Below, one piece after another: positions 1 to 5,065 of a stretch of 5,065 bases of DNA. The DNA lies in NCBI GenBank assembly GCA_018968785.1, contig JAGWZN010000066.1:1-5065 (forward strand), read 5' to 3'. The stretch is from Patescibacteria group bacterium. Lineage in GTDB: Bacteria; Patescibacteriota; UBA1384; CAILIB01. Every line of letters begins with the position of its first letter. Position 1 is the first letter of the stretch. Under the pieces are notes generated by a model. It ran no database searches, had not been told where the DNA came from, and was given only the letters and a program-made list of their open reading frames with translations. The translations under genes and the position numbers were made by a program.

Positions 1-498
1 GGGGGCAGTTCGGCCATGGAAGGCGCGTTGATTCTGGCCAAACTCGCGAAAAAAGTATATCTGGTACACCGACGCGATGAGTTCCGGGGTGAAGCGGTCC
101 TACTAGAGCAGATAAAAAACACCGAAAATATCGAGCTGGTCCTCTCCTCCGTTTCTAAAGAAGTGGCTGGCGATGAACAGTTTGTGACCGGCTTGAGAGT
201 GGCAAACGTAAAAAGCGGTGAAGAGCGTCTCCTGCAGCTGGAAGGGATTTTCGTGGAGATCGGTTTTATTGTCAACAGCGAGCTAATCAAGGATCTGGTA
301 GAGCTGGACCGGCTGAATCAGGTGGTTACGAACAACCGGCAGGAAACTTCGACTCCCGGCATTTTCGCGGCCGGCGATCTGACCGATACCCCGTTCAAGC
401 AGGCGGTGATATCAGCCGGCGAAGGGGCGAAGGCCGCCCTCCAAGCATATTCATACCTCAACAACGGTACCGCCGTCTCCCTGGATTGGGGCAAGTAG
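1..498 (+). CDS. trxB: Thioredoxin reductase / AhpF-like FAD-NADPH disulfide reductase, C-terminal half (5' truncated by window)
   Basis: This is the C-terminal 165 residues of a cytosolic flavoprotein that passes electrons from NADPH through FAD to a thioredoxin- or peroxiredoxin-type partner. The frame is open from base 1, so the ATG at base 16 is internal and not the start. The first visible residues, GGSSAMEGA, are the end of the NADPH-binding Rossmann loop (family form GGGxSAxEEA). They are followed by HRRDEFR at visible residues 23-29, the basic motif that recognises the NADPH 2'-phosphate. The C-terminal FAD-closing motif TSTPGIFAAGDLTD has its GD at residues 125-126 and continues into a KQAVISAGEGAKAAL helix. 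Full-length family members are about 310 residues, so roughly half is missing, including the redox CxxC. TrxB and a stand-alone AhpF-like module cannot be separated from this half: HRRDEFR favours TrxB, and GEGAKAAL occurs in both. It ends in TAG, convergent with the transpeptidase gene. Confidence 0.9.
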   Translation, partial: GGSSAMEGALILAKLAKKVYLVHRRDEFRGEAVLLEQIKNTENIELVLSSVSKEVAGDEQFVTGLRVANVKSGEERLLQLEGIFVEIGFIVNSELIKDLVELDRLNQVVTNNRQETSTPGIFAAGDLTDTPFKQAVISAGEGAKAALQAYSYLNNGTAVSLDWGK

Positions 499-518
499 AT
501 TCACACAGCTTAGTGAAT
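499..518. terminator. Small inverted repeat between convergent stop codons, possible weak bidirectional terminator
   Basis: ATTCAC at 499-504 and GTGAAT at 513-518 are exact reverse complements separated by 8 bases, so a 6-bp stem can form on either strand. It begins directly after the TAG of the reductase gene and covers the TAA (510-512) and last codons of the transpeptidase gene. The stem is A+T-rich and no T-tract follows on either strand, so it is not a canonical intrinsic terminator. The only support for a terminator role is its position at the single tail-to-tail junction in the window. It could be chance. Confidence 0.3.
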
Positions 519-1919
519 GTAGACCGGCGTGCCGATATCGGTCCAGTCGTATACTTCTTTCGCGGCGCCAATTCCCAACCGGATGCAGCCGTCCGACACC
601 GGAATGCCCAGATGGGCGGCACCTTCCCGATAACCGTTCGGCCAGTACGGCAGTTCGTGTATTCCGTATTCGCCGTTTAGAAAGTTCTCCCACCACGGCA
701 TATACAAACCGTATAAATAAGAATAGGCCAGCGGTGATTTGCTATGGATCGCGAAAGTGCCGGTTGGGGTCGGGGTTGACCATTTGCCGGAGGAGACGGT
801 ATAACTTTTCACCAGATTATTGCCATCAATCAGATACATCCGTTGGGTAGCCAGCACCACTTCCACGTATTTGCCTGGAAACTTGCCAAGAGTCGGATGA
901 TCAGTCGGCGCGGCCGGAACCGGCACCGGCTTCATCGCCAAGGTGATGGAGAGACTGGGCGGCACCGAACTGCTGGCTGCCAACGGCGCTAAAGCAGTCA
1001 CCACCTGATTGAGCGCCTTACTCTCCTCTATGCCGGAGAGACTGCTGAGGTACTTATCAATATTCTCCTTTTGAATAGCCAAACTGAGATTTCCTTGATC
1101 GTCTTGTACCGGACCGAACCAGGTTAACTGCTGAGTGGTACCGGGAGTAATCCGCTTACTGCCAGCCTGTAAGGTCAGTTTAAGATCTCCCAGCGCCTGT
1201 AACCGATCGGCCAGCGGCCGAACCGTCTCTTGAGTGATTGAGGATACCGTCTCAGTTACCGGCGCTCGAACGTAAGTGGTATCCCGCTCAGTGGCGGAGT
1301 CAAGCGCTTGAGTCACTGCCCCGGTCAGTTTCTGTTTATCCACTTGCAAACCGGCTTGGGGAGGCGTTACCGTGACATTCGTGCCGCTCACCGCGATTTT
1401 AGCCGGTACCGGAGTTCCCATTTTCGGGACAATCTGAGTGTCAATAAACGTCCGGATAGCCGTTTGATCCACCGTATAACCAAGCGGTACTCTTTTACCT
1501 TGGAAAAAGGTTTGAAGCGTCGGGAGGAACCAGCCGGTCCAACGATCCGGATGACCAACCGACCAAGCTGTCTGTACGGCGGTACGGCTATCAAAATTGA
1601 GACCCAAATCTTGCGCGGTCGTCGGTATCTCCAGGGTGGCATACTGATCCGGACTGTTCAGCTTCGGTTTGCTGACATCCGGAATAACCACCTTGACCGG
1701 ATGAGCAAGATACTGCTTCACCTGCCGATCGATGGCGGCCTGTCCGGCCGGAAGCGTATCGCCGGACAAAAGGACGCCGGCCACCTGCACGCCGGGGTAA
1801 AAGGTATCACGATAGGAATAGGCTAACCCAGCCAAGCCGGCACCGGCCAGAATCAGAAAAATACCGAGACTAAGCAGGAACAGTTTAAACCAGTGGATAA
1901 AACGCGGGTTAAGACGCAC
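510..1919 (-). CDS. Membrane-anchored L,D-transpeptidase (YkuD domain) with VanW-type peptidoglycan-binding region
   Basis: This 469-residue enzyme is predicted to form 3-3 cross-links in peptidoglycan, or attach proteins to it, outside the membrane. A short basic N-terminus is followed by one hydrophobic segment at about residues 12-35, read as a signal anchor. The YPGVQVAGVLLSG stretch (41-53) and the TPPQAGLQVDKQKL stretch (185-198) are typical of the putative peptidoglycan-binding domain (PG_binding_4) found beside VanW and YkuD domains. A second, weaker copy lies at about 245-295. A Pro/Ala-rich linker (about 319-340) leads to the YkuD domain (about 349-469). Predicted catalytic residues are His421 in GIHELP and Cys445 in VSDGCIRL, with Arg447 conserved. 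The residue usually His in SHGC is Asp443 here. The GTG start is preferred because an in-frame TAG lies just upstream (1938-1940), GGAGG sits 6 bases before it, and the anchor follows at once. It overlaps the preceding gene by 11 bases, suggesting translational coupling. The fold is confident; the exact substrate is unknown. Confidence 0.92.
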   Translation of the reverse strand: MRLNPRFIHWFKLFLLSLGIFLILAGAGLAGLAYSYRDTFYPGVQVAGVLLSGDTLPAGQAAIDRQVKQYLAHPVKVVIPDVSKPKLNSPDQYATLEIPTTAQDLGLNFDSRTAVQTAWSVGHPDRWTGWFLPTLQTFFQGKRVPLGYTVDQTAIRTFIDTQIVPKMGTPVPAKIAVSGTNVTVTPPQAGLQVDKQKLTGAVTQALDSATERDTTYVRAPVTETVSSITQETVRPLADRLQALGDLKLTLQAGSKRITPGTTQQLTWFGPVQDDQGNLSLAIQKENIDKYLSSLSGIEESKALNQVVTALAPLAASSSVPPSLSITLAMKPVPVPAAPTDHPTLGKFPGKYVEVVLATQRMYLIDGNNLVKSYTVSSGKWSTPTPTGTFAIHSKSPLAYSYLYGLYMPWWENFLNGEYGIHELPYWPNGYREGAAHLGIPVSDGCIRLGIGAAKEVYDWTDIGTPVYIH

Positions 1920-2454
1920 CGTGTTCCTCCACCGCCGCTAAAACCAATCTGACTAACTCTTTCGGTTCAGCGTGCATAATCACCCGCCCATTCCCTCGAT
2001 GCGCCTGCTCCAGAATTTCCGGAACCAACTCAGAGAGACCGCCGCTGTGCAACAGCAGGCCGATAATCTTATGCCGCTCAAAAGCGGTGCTGAACTCGTG
2101 CAGCGACCCCATCCGGCCGCTCACCATAATCACCGCGTCCGCCAGGTCAATCAGCAGTACGTCCCGGCCGGCATAGTCATACCCGGTGAAAAAAATAATG
2201 TCATGGTAATCGACCGGAAGCCGGTATTTATGGGTGTGTTCGAGTAAAGAATGGGCTGGCGAAAAGCCGATCGTTTGGCCGTGCACGGATTTGGCGCCTT
2301 GCACAGCCGCGTACGGTACGCCGGTAGTAGCGCCGGTAATAACGATACCGCCCTGCACGGCAATTTCCCGGCCGATAGCGAAGCCAAGCGCCTGGCCTTC
2401 CTGACTGGCCACGCCAGCGGCGGCTCCGGAGATACAGATTTTGGGATCAAACAT
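1909..2454 (-). CDS. SLOG/LOG-like Rossmann-fold nucleotide-binding protein (TIGR00725-like)
   Basis: This is a 181-residue soluble protein of the SLOG superfamily, which includes LOG cytokinin-riboside phosphoribohydrolases, DprA and many nucleotide or ligand sensors. The N-terminal KICISGAAAGVAS (about 5-17) forms the first strand and phosphate loop. VITGATTGVPYAAVQGAK (38-55) matches the family's second Gly-rich loop, usually SGGGxGVMxAAxxGA. VMVSG-like strand and loop SGRMGSLHEF (112-121) occupies the place of the LOG signature PGGxGTxxE, keeping the glycines at 113 and 116 and Glu120 but losing the PGG start. Length fits the family. The ATG is the only start possible because an in-frame TAG lies 9 bases upstream, yet no clear Shine-Dalgarno precedes it. 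It follows the 406-residue orphan by 15 bases and overlaps the transpeptidase by 11. With an altered loop, binding of a nucleotide or related ligand is a safer inference than LOG hydrolysis. Confidence 0.78.
   Translation of the reverse strand: MFDPKICISGAAAGVASQEGQALGFAIGREIAVQGGIVITGATTGVPYAAVQGAKSVHGQTIGFSPAHSLLEHTHKYRLPVDYHDIIFFTGYDYAGRDVLLIDLADAVIMVSGRMGSLHEFSTAFERHKIIGLLLHSGGLSELVPEILEQAHRGNGRVIMHAEPKELVRLVLAAVEEHGAS
1926..1930 (-). promoter_or_regulatory. Shine-Dalgarno site for the L,D-transpeptidase GTG start
   Basis: On the minus strand GGTGGAGG precedes the GTG codon (1919-1917), with the GGAGG core 6 bases upstream. The site lies inside the last codons of the preceding SLOG-family gene. 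It decides the GTG start, which has no ATG competitor before the upstream in-frame stop. It is the clearest ribosome site in the window. Confidence 0.75.
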
Positions 2455-2469
2455 GAATGTAAACTACTG

Positions 2470-3690
2470 TTAGAAAATATGGGCGATCATCACCATTGCC
2501 TGCTGGGCAAGCGGCCAAAACGCCGGCGACACTTTATCCTGTAAACTGGCAATAAAATCCAACCGGCTTTGGGGAGCGCTCTCCGAGCGAATACGTTCCA
2601 GGAAAAATCCCGGATCCACCAAACCGAACAACGTTTGTATCACCAGGGACTCTCGTAAAAAGGCGTCCAGGTCATCCAGAAATTCGGTTTTCTGATCTGC
2701 CAGCAGTTGAAAGACGTAGCCCCGCAGAAATTGCTCACAGCTCCCATTCCGTATATTTTCTATAGTAACAATATCATTCAGTTGTCGGAAGCGTTGGAAC
2801 GCCGCGCCATCCTGCGCAATGAGCATGTCTCCTTTTCGAATCTGTTCAGTTGCTGCGATATTTTTCCCCTCTTTACCCAGCGCTAATTCATCCCACACAA
2901 CCGTAAACAAACGCTCTTCGTCAGGGATGTTACCGGTTTCTGCCACCGCCTCTAATATCTGTAACACCGTAAAAAGCTCTGATAAGAGTTCATACGGCTG
3001 GCCGCTCGTAAAAGCAGCGGATACTTGATCAGTATACGATTTCGGCAGAAAACCAAACCCCTCCAAATACTGGGCAATTTCTTTTTGCAGTTCCAAGGGG
3101 AACGGATGATCCAGGTAGTTATTGCTGGCCACGTTTTCGCCGACCGCGCGGATCAACTTCTCCGCCTCACTAGCGTACTGCTCAATTTTCTCCTTCTCCC
3201 ACCGCTGTTCCAATAGAGACTTCAGGTACATTCTCAGGCGCAAAGCAGCGGGAGCGGAAAGGAGATAAAATATCTTCCTCCATAAGCGAATCCAGCCATC
3301 AGCCCAGCCGCTTGGGTTACTTTGTTTTATGACACATTGCAACTGTGGATACTTTTTTTGGAATACCCGGATAACCGATTCCGGATTATAGCCGGAAAGA
3401 GAGGCCACAAACCTCACCAGCTGCACTTCCGGCAATACCTTAATCGCGTTTGTATCGAAATAGGCACTGATCCCTTCAGTACGCATGGCCCGCATCGTGA
3501 GAGTTAATCGCTCTTCACCCTCCAATATAATTGGCAACCGGGTTTCTGGTAGATCGCTGACATATTCTAAAATCTCCTCCTTCGAGGCGTTTTTTAACCA
3601 TTCAAAAATATCATCATACAGCCGGTCATAACTGAGTTGTATGTCTGTATCTTGCTCCTGGTTTTCTATTTCCTGCTGCCCTACCGCCAT
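2470..3690 (-). CDS. Uncharacterised soluble helical protein, 406 residues
   Basis: I do not recognise this protein. It has no signal peptide, no convincing membrane segment, no Cys pairs or metal motif, and no Walker motif. The N-terminus is acidic and Gln/Glu-rich (about 1-40). The rest alternates charged and aliphatic residues in a pattern expected of a mostly alpha-helical fold, with a Trp-rich, basic, amphipathic stretch at about 129-160 (SGWADGWIRLWRKIFYLL) that might touch a membrane or partner. The segment KKYPQLQCVI (112-121) could be a strand. The ATG start is fixed by an in-frame TAA 9 bases upstream; the bases between carry no Shine-Dalgarno match. It lies 26 bases after the larger orphan and 15 before the SLOG gene, so co-transcription is likely. 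Long uninterrupted frame and gene-like spacing make it a real gene; its function is unknown. Confidence 0.8.
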   Translation of the reverse strand: MAVGQQEIENQEQDTDIQLSYDRLYDDIFEWLKNASKEEILEYVSDLPETRLPIILEGEERLTLTMRAMRTEGISAYFDTNAIKVLPEVQLVRFVASLSGYNPESVIRVFQKKYPQLQCVIKQSNPSGWADGWIRLWRKIFYLLSAPAALRLRMYLKSLLEQRWEKEKIEQYASEAEKLIRAVGENVASNNYLDHPFPLELQKEIAQYLEGFGFLPKSYTDQVSAAFTSGQPYELLSELFTVLQILEAVAETGNIPDEERLFTVVWDELALGKEGKNIAATEQIRKGDMLIAQDGAAFQRFRQLNDIVTIENIRNGSCEQFLRGYVFQLLADQKTEFLDDLDAFLRESLVIQTLFGLVDPGFFLERIRSESAPQSRLDFIASLQDKVSPAFWPLAQQAMVMIAHIF

Positions 3691-3716
3691 AAAGGAAAGT
3701 TATTACTACCCACAAT

Positions 3717-5065
3717 TCAATTTTCACGCGCCCGAGCATGCCGGCCGCTAATGTTGATATACGTATCCGGAGTTTGCGAATTTTCATATCCGAAGTTAAT
3801 CGTGCTTAACACCAGATTCACCCGATAGTGAAGATCCCGCCTCGTGTCGTAGTTAAGGCTTGGATCGGCCAGAGCCCGAATTGCCTCGGCAATCGAATGA
3901 TAAGGGGTGGCTCTACTAATTTGTCTGTCCGCAATCCTAATATTATCCTGCGCCCGTCTTACCCAAGTGTCTGGAGAAGAGCTCATATTTACGTTTTCAA
4001 TCACATTGGCCGCCGCCTGAATACTGGTTGCCGGCGCGTTCTGCCAGTTGTGGAGCGCGTTAACCAGCCCGCCGATTCCCCGCACCATCTTCACGTCATT
4101 ATCGCCCGATCCCGCACCGCCACCTATGAGGCGGGCCGCCTGTATAACCTGCTCTTCCTGAGGCGCCGTTGCTCCTGCGACAGTTCGCCTGCCCATATCT
4201 CCCACCGACTCTTCAGCCGTACCTTCGGTAAATTCATCCGCAATTTTACCCCTTAACCAGTCATCCGTGGTTCTATTGGCGGCTTTTTTCATCTCTATGC
4301 GCAACCGGCCCTCATCCGAACGGTCGTAATCCTTTCGCGCCCGTTCATAAACACCCACCGCTGCTCTAAGTGCATCTGGAGTATATGCACCAATAACCGT
4401 ATCAAGCGCGTCCGCTTCAGCCGTCCTCCCTATACTTCTGAGCTGATCCGGATTCATCTCCGTAGCGATTTGCCGAGCCAAGTTGACGTCATTAGCGGTT
4501 CTAGCTAAACGACCGATCTGTAGTAGATTGTTTGACCGCCCTTCTTTTTCCACAAAATCTATTCCCGCCCTTCCTTTCGATTCTTTAACCATGCTGTCGC
4601 GTCGCTGCGACAGGCCGGCAATCTCCATCTCATTCTCCTTATCCTCCGATGAGAGACCGGACAGATAGCGGATGAGCCGCCGCGTCTCCTCATGCTCCGC
4701 CCCAAGTTGACTTTTAATCCGCTCCCGACTCACACTGGAAAACCGTTGGAGAAAAAGTGGATCTTTTTTGCGGGTCGCTTCCACTAAGTCTTTGGCAACC
4801 TCCTGATTGATTTTTAGTATTTCTTCCCGGTTCGCCAGGTCGGCCTGTCCCCGAGCGTAGCCGTGCCGAGCAGGAATGATAGTCTGCCCAAAGAGAGAAA
4901 ACCGCGGACCTTCCAATAAGTCCCGTTGGGCGTCATCTTTATAAGTCTGATCAGCCAAGTTTTTGCGCCGTTCAATAAGCTCCGTATTTAACTGAGCCAT
5001 ACTGAACCGGCGGTTGATCCGGTCTGCCACCGTACCACGACGCAGCTGTCTATCGATACCTCTTA
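3717..5065 (-). CDS. Uncharacterised hydrophilic helix-rich protein, 5' end beyond window
   Basis: I do not recognise this protein. The frame ends in TGA at 3717 and has no stop through the right edge, so the true start may lie outside. Inside the window a GTG at 5030 (437 residues) and an ATG at 5000 are possible starts, but neither has a ribosome site, and the upstream codons read as basic protein (RGIDRQLRRGTVADRINRR). Counting from the GTG, the protein is rich in Arg, Glu, Asp and Gln. It looks helical or coiled-coil at about 62-165 and 170-265, then has a Gly-rich flexible stretch (LIGGGAGSGDND, 301-312) and a more ordered C-terminal part. No membrane segment or catalytic motif is visible. 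A soluble tail of a larger membrane protein, such as the TrbL/VirB6-like proteins of some CPR genomes, is one option, but this is speculative. It is the first visible gene of the four-gene minus-strand block. Confidence 0.75.
   Translation of the reverse strand, partial: RGIDRQLRRGTVADRINRRFSMAQLNTELIERRKNLADQTYKDDAQRDLLEGPRFSLFGQTIIPARHGYARGQADLANREEILKINQEVAKDLVEATRKKDPLFLQRFSSVSRERIKSQLGAEHEETRRLIRYLSGLSSEDKENEMEIAGLSQRRDSMVKESKGRAGIDFVEKEGRSNNLLQIGRLARTANDVNLARQIATEMNPDQLRSIGRTAEADALDTVIGAYTPDALRAAVGVYERARKDYDRSDEGRLRIEMKKAANRTTDDWLRGKIADEFTEGTAEESVGDMGRRTVAGATAPQEEQVIQAARLIGGGAGSGDNDVKMVRGIGGLVNALHNWQNAPATSIQAAANVIENVNMSSSPDTWVRRAQDNIRIADRQISRATPYHSIAEAIRALADPSLNYDTRRDLHYRVNLVLSTINFGYENSQTPDTYINISGRHARAREN

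Noticed and set aside
16..18. ATG as the start of the reductase gene
   Set aside because: The frame is open upstream to base 1, and the residues before it (GGSSA) are part of the NADPH-binding motif, so the ATG is an internal Met.
532..541. Perfect 10-base palindrome CCGATATCGG, with a possible GACCG/CGGTC stem around it
   Set aside because: It falls inside the conserved C-terminal coding sequence of the transpeptidase (codons for TDIGTP). A single 10-base palindrome in a CCGG-rich sequence is weak evidence for an operator.
451..696. Short open frames on both strands across the convergent junction (plus 486-680, minus 451-696)
   Set aside because: They overlap the conserved catalytic end of the transpeptidase and the end of the reductase, and they encode low-information Arg-rich or His/Arg-rich peptides.
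1308..1826. 172-codon open frame on the plus strand
   Set aside because: It lies wholly antisense to the well-supported L,D-transpeptidase gene, and its product is Arg/His/Ile-rich with no domain pattern, as expected of a shadow frame.
2189..2195. Run of seven A on the plus strand (T on the coding strand) in the SLOG gene, as a frameshift or slippage site
   Set aside because: The frame is intact through it and encodes plausible family sequence (IIFFTG). No alternative product or stop codon arrangement suggests programmed slippage.
3691..3716. Possible promoter (TAGTAAT as a -10 box) in the gap before the 406-residue orphan
   Set aside because: No -35 hexamer sits at a proper distance, and the box would leave almost no leader before the ATG. 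The short gap is better explained as an intra-operon spacer.
3828..4256. 142-codon open frame on the plus strand
   Set aside because: It is antisense to the large minus-strand orphan. The orphan frame is three times longer and fits the operon spacing, while this frame has no ribosome site or recognisable motif.

Overview
The window is protein-coding almost end to end, with base composition near half G+C. It holds one truncated gene on the plus strand and a tight block of four genes on the minus strand. I see no RNA gene, insertion sequence, CRISPR array, origin or tRNA, and no gene-free stretch longer than about 30 bases. The organism is bacterial. Its envelope enzyme is an L,D-transpeptidase with a membrane anchor and VanW-type peptidoglycan-binding region, an architecture common in Gram-positive-type envelopes and in Candidate Phyla Radiation (Patescibacteria) genomes. 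Two long orphan proteins and poor Shine-Dalgarno sites on most starts also fit an under-sampled, CPR-like lineage. That placement is inference. TAA, TAG and TGA each end a gene here, and TGA is never read as a sense codon, so the genetic code looks standard.

Left end (1-498, plus): the C-terminal half of a thioredoxin reductase/AhpF-type NADPH-FAD disulfide reductase. Its N-terminal half, including the redox CxxC, lies outside the window. It converges tail to tail on the minus-strand block, with only 11 bases between the two stop codons and a small inverted repeat spanning the junction.

Minus-strand block, in transcription order from the right edge: (a) 5065-3717, a hydrophilic, helix-rich orphan whose reading frame is still open at the window edge; (b) 3690-2470, a 406-residue soluble orphan; (c) 2454-1909, a 181-residue SLOG/LOG-like Rossmann nucleotide-binding protein with a degenerate active-site loop; (d) 1919-510, the membrane-anchored L,D-transpeptidase. 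Gaps are 26 and 15 bases, then an 11-base overlap, so the four genes are probably one transcription unit. The overlap carries a strong ribosome site for the transpeptidase GTG start.

Together the block pairs a peptidoglycan cross-linking enzyme with a putative nucleotide- or ligand-sensing protein and two uncharacterised proteins. A role in envelope remodelling or assembly of a surface machine is possible, but the sequence does not prove it. The best leads are the two orphans, the SDGC variant of the transpeptidase catalytic motif, and the altered LOG loop.
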